Shown here: positions 48,652 through 61,362 of the stretch, piece after piece
How the letters are laid out: every line of letters starts with the position of its first letter
Position numbering within the stretch: position 1 is the first letter of the stretch
From: Delphinus delphis
Lineage: Eukaryota > Chordata > Mammalia > Artiodactyla > Delphinidae
Length of the DNA stretch: 64,000 nt
Direction of reading: 5' to 3'
NCBI RefSeq assembly: GCF_949987515.2
Contig: NW_027192658.1
Coordinates: 1,488,001-1,552,000, forward strand
Position numbers and translations under genes: made by a program
Notes under the pieces: generated by a model
Databases searched by the model: none
What the model was told of the DNA's origin: nothing
Seen by the model: the letters and a program-made list of their open reading frames with translations, nothing else

Positions 48652-50321
48652 CCAAACAGGTGGGCACTGGAAGTCAATACTACAAAAGATATCACTTCGC
48701 ATCAGTCAGAAGAGCCATCCTCATAAAGCGTAAACAACAGAAATGCAGGACAGGGCAACGAGAAGAGGGAGCCCTGTGAGACTTATAGTGGAAATGTATA
48801 TTGCCAACGGCCATTCTGAAGAAGTGTATTGTGTTTACTAAAGCATCTAAAAAATGAGCTACAGAGCATAAGGCACTTGCACTCATGGGCGTATATCTTG
48901 GGAAAAACAAAAATCGAGAGGACACAGGCACCCCAATGTTTACCCCCTCTCTGTTTAAAAGATCCTCGACTAGGATATAACTTAAATGTCTCTGGAGGGA
49001 AAAAATGGATAGAGATGTGGTACTTAGGTAGAGTGGAATATTATTCAGCCTGGAAATCAATGAAATATGGCCAGTTGTAACAACTCCGGAGGAGTTACGT
49101 ATGATCATTCTAAGTGACAGAATTCAAAAAGAAAAAGACACATATCATAAGATATCACTTAAAGGTGGAATCCAAAATGGCTACACATGAAATAAATTAC
49201 AAAACAAAAACATAGTCAAATATGTAGAAAACACGCATAAGGCTGCTAAACGGGAAAGGTGGGGAGGGGTGAGGCATCATCCAGGAGGTTGAAATTAGCA
49301 AAGATACCATTCCAAATACCAAACTGATAATCAACAAGGCCTACACGGTAGCTAAAAGAACTGCACTCAGCACACTCAAGTCACCGGAAAAGAATATATA
49401 CGACTGGTAAGAATCTGAAAAAGAATTTATTGATGTCTCTCTGTACGCGAATCAAGTGGATGTACAGCAGCAAGAAACAGAGCTTTGAAAATCAGCTGTA
49501 ACCAATATAGTAATAAATTGAAAAAAATAAACGACAGAGAGACAGAGAAAACCTCTTACAACTTTTCCTCAGGGACGGTGATGCAACATGGATTGAACAC
49601 ATCTAGACCCACAGCAGGATGAGACATAAGGCTGGAAACTGTTTGCGCTAAGAGAAATGTGAGGTTGGGTGAGGAAATGCACACCCTTTAAAGTAATACT
49701 ACCTGGTACCCATTCAATGGGTCCCAAATCTGCAGGTTCAAGGGATCTTCCTACAGCTAAAACATGCATGGAAAACCCAGAGGACTGTACACCATGTGAT
49801 CGGGAGATGTGTCTAAAATGCACCTCATTTATCCTCTCCTGGTGCTCCTGTTCACCATTCCAGCCACGCTACTTAGAATCTCCCCACTTGGAGAATCAGC
49901 ACATTTAAACTTCTGTTTCACACATTTTGCAAATTGTGAGGAGGATGAACGGGAAGAGGGGGAACCAATGAGAGAAGAGTTGTAGGGGTTTGGACGGGCA
50001 CATATCACTCTAATTTCCCATTAAGAATAAGAATTAAAGAAAGGCTCAGCCTGCCTCGCCGGAGCCAAAATAGGGCCTGAAGCAATCCTGCGGGTTTGAG
50101 GCCAGCTCACAAAAGAGCAACTTAAAAAATGGAGCTCAGGGTCACTGCAATTCACAAACCTGCAGAGTTATAAATGAAAACTAACGTCCAAAAATATGTT
50201 GAGGTAAGGCAAAGAAGAGGATCTGAATGCAAGACAGAATTGCAAGAAACAGATTTCAAGAGATAGATTGGACTCGTCTTTAACGCACATGAAAAGCGGC
50301 AGAATTTCGACAATGATGCAG
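48582..50321. repeat. Long-type relic monomer La, 1,740 bp
   Basis: An imperfect palindrome (48,582-48,651) is followed by an L1-derived part that is easier to recognise as L1 than in the main array (CCCCAATGTTTACC, GGAATATTATTCAGCCTGG, GAATCTGAAAAAGAATTT) and that continues to an A-rich end near 49,530. About 165 bp near 49,490-49,655 have no counterpart in the 1,579-bp monomers. Spacing to the next palindrome is 1,740 bp, near the about 1,760 bp known for non-delphinoid cetaceans. Confidence 0.85.
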
Positions 50322-52070
50322 TTGGCCCAAAAGGGCGTATGCGTTTTTTCCTGATTATATCCAGGAAAAAACGCATACGCACTTTATGGGCAACGAAGCA
50401 AGCAAGCAATGCAAATGTGCACAACAAAGAAGTCTCACTTCCCACCGGTCAAAAGGGCCATCCTAAAAAATTGTAAAAACCAGAAATGCAGGACAGGCCA
50501 TGGAGAACAGGGAGCCTTTATACGCTGATGGGCAGTGTGTGAACTGCCGAGAGCCACTCTGGAGAAGTGTATGGTGGTTCCTAAATCATCTAAAAAACAG
50601 AGCTACAGAGCATAGGACACTTCCAATCATGGGAGTATATCTAGGGAAGTCTAAAAATCAACAAGACACAAGCACACCACAGTTTAGGGCTACTCTGTTT
50701 ACAAGAACCTCAACTTCAGTACACCTTAAATATCCCAGGAAAGAGAACAATGGATAAAGAAGATGTGGTACTTATGTACAATGGAATATCTCTTCACCAT
50801 GAAATCAATGTAATAAGGCTAGTAGAAGGATAAAGAGTGGATTTAGGTCCGATAATACTACTTGAAATAAGTCAAACAGAAAAAGAAACATATCATAATA
50901 TATCACTTATAGAGGGAGGGTAAATATGGCTGCACAAGAAATGAATTACAGAACAGAACAGTGTCTCACATTTAGAAAACACACTTATGTCAGCTTAAGG
51001 GGAAAGGAGAGGTGGGGTGATGCATAAAACCAGAGTTTGAAATTAGCACAGATACCGTTCAATAAACCAAATAGGTATTAGACAAGATCTACACCTTGCT
51101 CAATGAACAGGCCTCAACACACCCTATACACCGCAGAGAAATATATCTGAGGAATAAGAATCTTAAAACCCATGTATTGATATATCTCCATAAGGGAATC
51201 AAGTGTGTGCAGAGCGGCACAAACACAGCAGTGAAAAGGAGCTAAACCCCATTATAGAAATAAATTTTAAAAACAAAACGCTGAAACAATGAAAGAGAGA
51301 AAAATTCTTACAAAATTCGCTCAGGGGCTGTGATACAACCTGGATTGACCACATATAAACCCACAGCTGGATAAGACATAAGGCTGGACACTTGGGGCTG
51401 ACAGGATTGGTGAGCTTTGGTGAGCAACTGCCGAAAGTTTAATGCAATACTTCATGCTACTCATTCCAAGGGTCCCAACACTCCAGGTTGAAGGGAATCT
51501 TCCTACAGCTAAACCATGCTTGGGAAACCCAGCGACTGGTATACCATATGATCGGGAAAGGTTTCTAAAACGCACCTCATTTTTCCTCTCCTGGGGCTCT
51601 GGATCGACATTCCAGCCGCTTTACTAACAACATCCCCACATGGAGTCAATGCCTTTAAGTTCTGGTATCGCACAGTCTGCAGTTAGTGCAGAGGATGAAT
51701 GGGAATAGGGGGAACCAGTGAGAAACTAGCTGTAGCGGTTTCAATGGGCACATGTCACTCTAATATCACATCAGTAAGAAGAATTAACCAAAGGCACAGC
51801 AGGTGCCCCAGAAGAAAAATAGGGCTTCAAGGAATCCTGTGGTTATGGGGCAATACCACAAAAATAAGAGCTAAAAAATGGAGCTAAGGGCCACTGCAAT
51901 TCAAAAACCTGCAGAGTTATAAAGGCCAACTATTTTTAAAAAATATATTGAGGTAAGGCTATGAAGAGGCATTGAAAGCAAGGCAGAATTGCAGGAAACC
52001 GATTTCAGGAGGTAGACTGGAATTGCATTGAAAGCATATGAAGAGAGTCAGAAACTCGACAATGATGCAC
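50322..52070. repeat. Long-type relic monomer Lb, 1,749 bp
   Basis: The palindrome 50,322-50,393 keeps most pairing in its middle (GCGTTTTTTCC and GGAAAAAACGC) but its outer arms have decayed. The extra segment, absent from short monomers, is about 51,232-51,398 and includes GAACTTTAAAAAC-like A-rich sequence and a GACATAAGGCTGGA block shared with La. Near 51,980-52,000 the sequence changes over to array consensus. Confidence 0.85.
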
Positions 52071-53649
52071 TTGGCCAAAAAGGGCGTATGTGTTTTTTCC
52101 TGAATATATTCAGGAAAAAACGCATACGAACTTTTTGGCCAACCAAGCAAGCTTGCAAAGGAAATCTGCACTACAATGAAGTCTCACTTCCACCTGGTCA
52201 AAAGGGCCATCTGAAAAAAGTGTAAAATCCAGAAAGGCACCACAGGCCATGGAGAACTGGGAGCCTTCTTATGCTGATGGGCGGGATGTAAATTGCCAAC
52301 AGCCACTCTGGAGAAGTGTATGGTGTTTCCTGAAACATCTAAAAAACAAAGCAACAGAGCCTAGGGCACTTCCACTTATGGTCCTATAGCTTAGGGAAAT
52401 TAAAATCAAAAAGACACAGCCACCCCAAAGTTTGGGACGGCTCTGTTTACAAGAACCTCGTTTACAGTACAAGTTCAACATCGCAGAAAATGAAAAATGG
52501 ATAAAGAAGCTGTGGTATTTACTTACAAAGCAATAACACTCAGCAATGAAATCTATGTCATCAGGCCCTTAGCAGCACAATGAGTGGATTCAGGTATGAT
52601 GATTCTAACTGAAATAAGTCACACAGAAAAAGAAACATCATAAGATATCACTAATACACGGAATGTAAAGTTGGCTACACAGGAACTGAATTACAGAACA
52701 GAACAGGGTCTCAAATTTAGAAAACCAACTTATGCTTGCTTAAGGGTAAAGGTGAGTTGGGGTGCTGCATAAAACCAGAGATTGAAATGAGCACAGATAA
52801 AGTTCCTTAAGCCAAATATGGAATAGACAAGAGCTACTCCTTGCTCAACGAAATGGACTCAACACTGCATATTAAACGCCTAAGAATGTACCTGACTAGT
52901 AAGTATCTTAAAACCTATGGCTTGCTATGTCTCCGAAAGAGAATCAAGCATGTGTACAGGGGCATAAACGCAGCAGTGATAGGACTGGAGAGGTTCGTGA
53001 GCAAATGAAGACCCTTTGAAGTCATATTGCATGGTACCCATTCCATGGGTTTCAACTACCCAGGTTTAAGGTATTCTTCCTTCAGCTAAAACATGCATGT
53101 GGAACCAAGAGTATGATCATCCATGTGAACGGGAGACGTGTTCAAATATGTCTCAGTTTTTGTACCCTGGTACTGGGGTGCAACATTCCAGACGCTTCAC
53201 TAACACTCTCCCGACTTGGAGAGTCAGTCCCTTTAACCTCATGTTTCGCCCAGTTTGCAATTTCTGCGGAAGATGAACAGGAATAGCGAGAACCAATGAG
53301 AGGCTAGCTGGAGGTGTCTGGACGGGCAAATTTAACTCTCATTTCCCACCAGGAAGAGGAAATAACCAAAGGCTCAGCATGCCGGGCCGGAACCAGATTA
53401 GGGCCTGAAGCCATCCTGCGGTGTTGCGGCCAGCTCACAAGAAAGCGAGTTGAAGAAAGGAGCTCAGGGGCACTGTAATTCACAAACCTGCAGAGTTATA
53501 AATGACAGCTATCGTCCAAAAATAGACTGAAGTAAGGCTGCCAAGAGGACTTGAAAGCGGGGCAGCATTGCAGGAAACCGATTTCAGGAGGTAGACTGGA
53601 ATTGCATTGAAAGCATAGGAAAAGAGGCAGAACGTCCACAATGATGCAC
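52071..53649. repeat. Satellite monomer M28, type II, 1,579 bp
   Basis: First homogenised unit after the relic block. The palindrome 52,071-52,142 has changes on both arms (GTATGTGTTT, CATACGAAC). The rest follows the array consensus with scattered private changes. Confidence 0.9.
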
Positions 53650-55228
53650 TTGGCCAAAAAGGGCGTATGCGTTTTTTCCTGAATATATTCAGGAAAAAAC
53701 GCATACGCCCTTTTTGGCCAACCAAGCAAACTTGCAAAGGAAATCTGCACTACAATGAAGTCTCACTTCTCCCCGGTTAAAAGGGCCATCTAAAAAAGGG
53801 TAAAATCCAGAAAGGCAGGACAGGCCATGGAGAACTGGGAGCCTTGTTATGCTGATGGGCGGGATGTAAATTGCCAACAACCACTCCGGAGAAGTGTATG
53901 GTGTTTCCTGAAACATCTAAAAAACAAAGCAACAGAGCCTAGGGCACTTCCACTTATGGTCCTATAGCTTAGGGAAATTAAAATCAAAATGACAGAGCCA
54001 CCCAAAAGTTTGGGACACCTCTGTTTACAAGAACCTCGTTTACCGTACAAGTTCAATATCACAGAAAGTGAAAAATGGATAAAGACCTTGAGGTACTTAC
54101 GTACAATGCAGTATCACTCAGCAATGAAATCTATGTCATCAGGCCCTTAGCATCATAATGAGTGGATTCAGGTACGATGATTCTAACTGAAATAAGTCAC
54201 ACAGAAAAAGAAACATCATAAGTTATCACTAATACACGGAATGTAAACTTGGCTACACAGGAACTGCATTGCAAAACAGAACAGGGTCTCAAATTTAGAA
54301 AACCAACTTATGCTTGCTTAAGGGGAAAGGTGAATTGAGGTGCTGCATAAAACCAGAGATTGAAATGAGCACAGATAAAGTTCCTTAAGCCAAATATGGA
54401 ATAGACAAGAGCTACTCCTTGCTCAACGAAATGGACTCAACACCGCATATTAAACGCCTAAGAATGTACCTGACTAGTAAGTATCTTAAAACCTATGGAT
54501 TGCTATGTCTCCGAAAGAGAATCAAGCATGTGTACAGGGGCATAAATGCAGCAGTGATAGGATTGGAGAGGTTCGGTGAGCAAATGAAGACCCTTTGAAG
54601 TCATATTGCATGGTACCCATTCCACGGGTTTCAACTACCCAGGTTTAAGGTATTCTTCCTTCAGCTAAAACATGCATGTGGAACCCAGAGTATGATCAAC
54701 CATGTGATCGGGAGACGTGTTCAAATATGTCTCAGTTTTCCCCCCCTGGTACTCGGGTGCAACATTCCAGACGCTTCACTAACACTCTCCCGACTTGGAG
54801 AGTCAGTCCCTTTAACCTCCTGTTTGGCCTAGTTTGCAATTTCTGCGGAAGATGAACAGGAATAGCGAGAACAAATGAGAGACTAGCTGGAGGTGTCTGG
54901 ACGGGCAAATTTAACTCTCATTTCCCACCAGGAAGAGGAATTAACCAAAGGCTCAGCGTGCCATGCCATAACCAGATTAGGGCCTGAAGCCATCCTGCGG
55001 TGTTGCGGCCAGCTCACAAGAAAGCGAGTTGAAGAAAGGAGCTCAGGGGCACTGTAATTCACAAACCTGCAGAGTTATAAATGACAGCTATCGTCCAAAA
55101 ATAGACTGAAGTAAGGCTGCCAAGAGGACTTGAAAGCGGGGCAGAATTGCAGGAAACCGATTTCAGGAGGTAGACTGGAATTGCATTGAAATCATAGGAA
55201 AAGAGGCAGAAAGTCCACAATGATGCAC
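53650..55228. repeat. Satellite monomer M29, type I, 1,579 bp
   Basis: Perfect palindrome 53,650-53,721. Type I with private changes (TCAAAATGACAGAGCC, AGGTACTTACG, AGCATCATAATG). Confidence 0.9.
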
Positions 55229-56808
55229 TTGGCCAAAAAGGGCGTATGCGTTTTTTCCTGAATATATTCAGGAAAAAACGCATACGCCCTTTTTGGCCAA
55301 CCAAGCAAGCTTGCAAAGGAAATCTGCACTACAATGAAGTCTCACTTCCCCCTGGTCAAAAGGGCCATCTGAAAAAATTTTAAAATCCAGAAAGGCAGGA
55401 CAGGCCATGGAGAACTGGGAGCCTTGTTATGCTGATGGGCGGGATGTAAATTGTCAACAGACACTTGGGAGAAGTGTATGGTGTTTCCTGAAACATCTAA
55501 AAAACAAAGCAACAGAGCCTAGGGCACTTCCACTTATGGTCCTATAGCTTAGGGAAATTAAAATCAAAAACACACAGCCACCCCAAAGTTTGGGACGCCT
55601 CTGTTTACAAGAACCTCGTTCACAGTACAAGTTCAACATCGCAGAAAGTGAAAAATGGATAAAGAAGTTGTGGTATTCACTTACAAAGCAATATCACTCA
55701 GCAATGAAATCTATGTCATCAGGCCCTTAGCAGCACAATGAGTGGATTCAGGTATGATGATTCTAACTGAAATAAGTCACACAGAAAAAGAAACATCATA
55801 AGATATCACTAATACACGGAATGGAAACTTGGTTACACAGGAACTGAATTACAGAACAGAACAGGGTCTCAAATTTAGAAAACCAACTTATGCTTGCTTA
55901 AGGGGAAAGGTGACTTGGGGTACTGCATAAAACCAGAGATTGAAATGAGCACAGATAAAGTTCCTTAAGCCAAATATGGAATAGACAAGAGCTACTCCTT
56001 GCTCAACGAAATGGACTCAACACCGCATATTAAACGCCTAAGAATGTACCTGACTAGTAAGTATCTTAAAACCTATGGATTGCTATGTCTCCAAAAGAGA
56101 ATCAAGCGTGTGTACAGGGGCATAAACGCAGCAGTGATAGGATTGGAGAGGTTCGGTGAGCAAATGAAGACCCTTAGAAGTCATATTGCATGGTACCCAT
56201 TCCACGGGTCTCAACTCTCCAGGTTTAAGGTATTCTTCCTTCAGCTAAAACATGCATGTGGAACCCAGAGTATGATCAACCGTGTGAACGGGAGACGTGT
56301 TCAAATATGTCTCAGTTTTCCTCCCCTGGTACTCGGGTGCAACATTCCAGACCCTTTACTAACACTCTCCCAACTTGGAGAGTCAGAACCTTTAACCTCC
56401 TGTTTGGCCCAGTTTGCAATTTCTGCGGAAGATGAACAGGAATAGGGAGAACCAATGAGAGACTAGCTGGAGGTGTCTGGACGGGCAAATTTAACTCTCA
56501 TTTCCCACCAGGAAGAGGAAATAACCAAAGGCTCAGCGTGCCGTGCCAGAACCAGATTAGGGCCTGAAGGCATCCTGCGGTGTTGCGGCCAGCTCAAAAG
56601 AAAGCGAGTTGAAGAAAGGAGCTCAGGGTCTCTGTAATTCACAAACCTGCAGAGTTATAAATGACAGCTATCGTCCAAAAATAGACTGAAGTAAGGCTTC
56701 CAAGAGGACTTGAAAGCGGGGCAGAATTGCAGGATACCGATTTCAGGAGGTAGACTGGAATTGCATTGAAAGCGTAGGAAAAGAGGCAGAACGTCCACAA
56801 TGATGCAC
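55229..56808. repeat. Satellite monomer M30, type II, then M26-like, 1,580 bp
   Basis: Perfect palindrome 55,229-55,300. Its L1-derived part is type II. After about 55,971 it becomes identical to M26, including the 148-codon frame at 55,999-56,445. The join therefore falls inside this monomer and is in phase. Confidence 0.9.
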
Positions 56809-57601
56809 TTTGCCAAAAGGGCATATGCGTTTTTTCCTGAATATATTCAGGAAAAAACGCATACGCCCTTTTTGGCCAACCAAGCAAGCTTGCAAAGGAA
56901 ATCTGCACTACAATGAAGTCTCACTGCCCCCCGGTCAAAAGGGCCATCAGAATAAAGTGTAAAATCCAGAAAGGCAGGACAGGCCATGGAGAACTGGGAG
57001 CCTTGTTATGCTGATGGGCGGGATGTAAATTGCCAACAGACACTGGGGTGAAGTGTATGGTGTTTCCTGAAACATCTAAAAAACAAAGCAACAGAGCCTA
57101 GGGCACTTCCACTTATGGTCCTATAGCTTAGGGAAATTAATATCAAAAAGACACAGCAACCCCAAAATTTGGGACGGCTCTTTTTACAGGAATCTCTTCT
57201 ACGGCACAAGTTAAATATCTCAGAGAGCAAATAATGGATAAAGAAGTTGCGGTACTTCTGTACAACAGAATACCACTCAGCAATGAAATCTATGTCACCA
57301 GGCCCGTACCAGCATAATGAGTGGATTGAGGCACGATGATTCTAAGTGAAATAAGTCACACAGAAAAAGAAACATCATAAGGTATCACTAATACACGGAA
57401 TGTGAACTTGGCTACACATGAACTGAATTACAAAACAGAACAGGGTCTCAAGTTTAGAAAACCAACTTATGCCTGCTTAAGGGGGAAGGTGAGTTGGGGT
57501 GCTGCATAAAAGCAGAGTTTGAAATTAGCACAGATACCGTTCCATAAGCCAAATATGTAATAGACAAGAGCTACCCCTTGCTCAACGAAATGGATTCAAC
57601 A
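56809..57601. repeat. Edge monomer, second copy (M31)
   Basis: Counterpart of M27, with the same one-base-short palindrome (56,809-56,879) and the same truncation point against L1 at about 57,601. Confidence 0.88.
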
Positions 57602-58337
57602 ATGAGGTATCACCTCACACCTGGTAGAATAGGCATCATTGAAAATCTACAAACAAAAAATGCTGGAAAGGGTGTGGAGAAAAGGAACCCTCTTCCACTA
57701 TTGTTGGGAATATAAATTGATACAGTCATTATGGAGAACAATATGGAATTTCTTAAGAAACTAACAATAGAATTACCATATGATACAGCAATCCCAGTAC
57801 TGGACATATACCCAGACAAAACCATAAATCAAAAAGAGTCATTCACCGCAATGTTCATTGCATCACTATTTACAATATCGAGGTAATGGAAGCAACCTAA
57901 ATGCCCACAGACAGACGAATGCATAAAGCTGTGGTACATATATAAAATGGAATATTACTAAGCCATGAAAAGGAATGAAATTGGGTCATTTGTAGAGACG
58001 TCGATGGATCTAGAGACTGTCATACAGAGTGAAGTAAGTCAGAAAGAGAAAAACAAATCTTGTATATTCATGCATATATGTGGAACCTAGAAAAACTGTA
58101 CAGATTAACCATTTTGCAAGGCATAAACAGAGCAACAGATGTAGACAACAAACGTATGGACAACAAGGGGGGAAAGCTGTTGGGGGGGTGGTGGTGGGAG
58201 GAGTTGAGAGACTGGGATTGGCATGTATACATTTATATGTATAAAATAGATAACCAATAAGAACCTGCTGTATAAAAATATAAAATAAAATTCAAAATTA
58301 AAAAGAAGTAAAATTTAAAAAATAAAACAGAAAAAAC
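57601..58337 (+). mobile_element. 5'-truncated L1 3' end, second copy
   Basis: Same junction, same internal stops and same A-rich tail as the copy at 42,838, so it arose by segmental duplication and not by a second insertion. Confidence 0.9.
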
Positions 58338-59821
58338 AATTATTCCCTGCACATACATGTATTTATATGAATAAATTATTTCCATGCTTATATCTGTAAA
58401 TACAAAAAAGAGGAATAAAATCTACCTTGAACCAAAAACGAAAAAGAGAAAAAAAACACAGAACCCACCAGTTACACAGAGGAAAACCGTATCAGGGCAC
58501 TTGCTCCAGTTGTAAACAATTCTGAAGTTGGTCAGTGGTGGGGAATCGTCTCCCATTCAGCCAGCAGCCCCCACGCAACAAGCGTCCTCATTGCAAAGCT
58601 GGGGCACCGTGCCGAGGCATCTGTGAGTAAACGTGAGCTGAGCCCCAGGCCAGTTGCTGCTGAACTATTCCCACCCGTCCCAGGTAAAACACCTGAATAT
58701 ATACAAGGACTTGAAAGCCTAGAGGAAGGGCCATAGAGCCACACGAGTGACAGCATGCCAGCCGACTTGGTGCCTGCAGGCCAGCCAGGATGGTCCTGGC
58801 CCTGGGTGCTCTTCTGGAAGATTTCCATTTCCCTGCCTGAGATACCCGTCCTGTCCCTGCCCCCACTGCGTTTTTCCTTCCTCACCTCTGCCCAGGGAGA
58901 AATTCCAGCAGCAGGTATGGGTGACACATCCTCTTCTTTAGCAGGTGGCAGCCTGGCAACTGCTGCAGAAAGTCCAGCAGAGCCCCACTCACACTGCGCC
59001 ACCCACAAAGCCGTGGCCTCTCACTCCCTCCCACCAGCCCAGCCCCGAGACTGCTGACAGGGCAGAGAAAATGGCGTCAGGCACGGCTGCAGGGGCTCTT
59101 GCTGCCTGGAGTGGTATTTATATTGATCTCAACCCAGGCACACCTGGGGAGGGCTGGCCGGCACGGTAAGGCTGCCCAGGTCAGCCAATCATCACCCCTC
59201 AGGGGCTCACAGTTGCAGAAAATGGAACTTGCTGAACCGGCCAGGTCCAAGGAACAGGTGTGGGCTCCTGAGAGTCAGGATAGACAAGGGGCTGCAGCTT
59301 TGGCTTGTTTTCTAATCATTTTATCTGGCCCATGAGTGGGAGACAACTTCAAGAAAACCCTCTCCTAATGAGAGGAACCCAGGAGTCAGGCAGAGGAGGG
59401 GTGGGTGGTGGTTGGAGACAGAGGCCTGGTGCCCCGGGTGCAGTGGAAGTCTCTGGAAGACCAGGTGGAGGGAGGCCTCACGGAGTGATGCCCAGGGTCA
59501 CAGACCTGTCGCAGCTGCTGTTTGTTAGTTCAAGTCCTGCTCTGAGGTGCTCTGTGTCAGCTCTGAGCGACAGGTGAGCTGGGGGTGCTCTGCAATGAGG
59601 GCTATGTGCACGGTTCCTGTGTGCCCAGCCCTGCCATGGTACCTGCAAGGGTAGCTCTGTATCCTGGGAGGGGCCTGACCACGAGAGCCCCGTGGGCTGG
59701 GGTGGGGGTGGGGTACCTGCCCAGGTGAGCTCCATATTCTGGGATTGGTCTGACCACGAGAGCCCCATGGGCTGCTGGGGACCTGGTAAAGGATGTCAGG
59801 ACAGTCAGTGAAGCCACCGAG
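58338..59821. other. GC-rich non-satellite segment, second copy
   Basis: Duplicate of 43,575-45,059. One A is missing from the A-run near 58,452, which breaks a 117-codon plus-strand frame that is open in copy 1; this argues against that frame being a gene. The minus-strand 158-codon frame is still open (58,532-59,008). Confidence 0.5.
59639..59781. repeat. Tandem duplication of about 74 and 69 bp, second copy
   Basis: Both units are present, with CATGGTACC for CACGGTACC at the first unit start. Confidence 0.75.
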
Positions 59822-59833
59822 GATATACCTCCA

Positions 59834-60752
59834 GTTGCTCCTAATTCCTACACCCTGCTGGTCATTCTACCAACCACCAGGACATGGTATTCTGTATTAG
59901 TCTTCAATGATGCCTTCTTTTGTATTCCATTAGTCCCAGAGTCACAAGAAATTTTGGCTTGTGAGTGGCAGGACTCAACATACAACTAAAACAATACTTC
60001 CGGGCCGTCTGGCCCCAAGGGTGCAAAAATTCCCACACCATCTTTGGGGAAAGCTTAGCTAAAGACCTAAGAGTTCTACCTCTGGAAAAGGAAACCCTCC
60101 TTCAATATGCAGACGACATTCTGATCACCAGCCCTACTAAGGAGGCCTCTGAACTACCAAGCCAATAAAGGATAGAAGTTGTCCAAGAAAAAGCTCAAAT
60201 ATCACAGACTGCGGTGACCTGCCTGGGCTTCATTCTCACAGAAGGTCAGAGAAGCCCATCCCAGGAAAGGGAAGAAACCATTTTCAGCCTTACCCCTTTC
60301 TAAAACTAGAAGACAGCTTAGGGGTTCCTGGGGAGGCCAGGGTTTGCTGCTTCTGGATCCCTAGCTACAGTCTACTAGCTGGGCCTCTATATGAAACACT
60401 GAAAGGAAAAGATGATGATCCTTTTGAATAGAATCCAGAAGTGGCCTTTCAAGAATGGAAAGAGCAGTCAATTCAGACCCTTGCCCTGGAACTCCCTAAT
60501 TTAGCTAAACCCTTTGACCTTTACATTCCCGGTGAAAGGTGAATCGCCATTGGAGAATTAGTGCAAAAACTGGGACCACTTGAAATGGAACAATGCAAGA
60601 ATGCCATCCAGGTAGGATAAACTACGGTCACTAAGGGGCTTGGCCCACTGCCACATCTGGCCAAGATACTGGCGGTATCTAAAAACCTGGAAATCAGCAG
60701 CCCAAAAGGCCACCTCCCTCCTAAGGGAAAAGGACCCCACGTGGTGATCCTA
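59834..60752 (+). pseudogene. pol: Retroviral pol remnant, second copy
   Basis: The YADD box lies at about 60,108-60,119 inside a 67-codon open piece (59,965-60,168). A few substitutions separate it from copy 1 (for example AGAGTTC for AAAGTTC near 60,071); none repairs a frame. Confidence 0.8.
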
Positions 60753-61021
60753 ACCACCAACCATGCCCTGAAGTTGCAGGGTTCGCTCCGTGGGCACACC
60801 GACCTCGAGTGAGGAGGCCCTCCAACTAAAACATCCAGAGAGATAACCGGGGGCAACAGGGCACCATGACGACTCGTGTGAACATCACTTGACCTGGAGT
60901 TTCTCTCATAAAACAACAAGAGTGTGTCCCAAAAGAGTAGACTACTGCTTGCAGGACTTACTGCACCCAGAGGGGAGCTAATAATCTTGGCGGGGGAACA
61001 GTATACCACACTGTCACCATA

Positions 61022-61362
61022 GAAAAGCCTACAGACACCGTGATGATGGTGGCCAATAAGACCGGCTGGACTCCTGTTTACTTCAAAAGGCTGTTGACTC
61101 AGTAGCCATCATGGTCCTTGGTCACCACTGACCCTGGACTGTCTGGGAGTTGAGCGGGCAGGGCTCTGACACCTGGTGCTGTTTGTACGTTAATTCAGGG
61201 GCCTAATTGAAGAAAGCGCAGACTACTGGTCAGAGCATCTAGGCTGGCAGAGACGGTCAGCCTAAGGTGGCCGAACAAATGTGGGGCGGGGTGAAACCGG
61301 CCCCCACAGCGTCTCTGCACATCTCTTTCCTGGACCCTTAAAGGTCATTAGAATCTATAACA
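61022..61362 (+). pseudogene. env: Possible retroviral env remnant, second copy
   Basis: Counterpart of 46,260-46,600 with the same CCLYVNSG-like stretch at about 61,174-61,200 and the same interruptions. Confidence 0.38.

Larger units (their letters stand above)
41208..49238. repeat. Composite 14,762-bp repeat, copy 1 (portion whose copy is in the window)
   Basis: Everything from about 41,208 to 49,238 recurs at about 55,971-64,000, offset 14,763 bp up to a one-base A-run difference near 43,690 and 14,762 bp after it. By eye I count about twenty single-base differences over about 8 kb. The copied stretch spans satellite, L1, the GC-rich segment, the retroviral remnant and the first relic monomer. 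The match probably continues past the window end. Confidence 0.92.
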
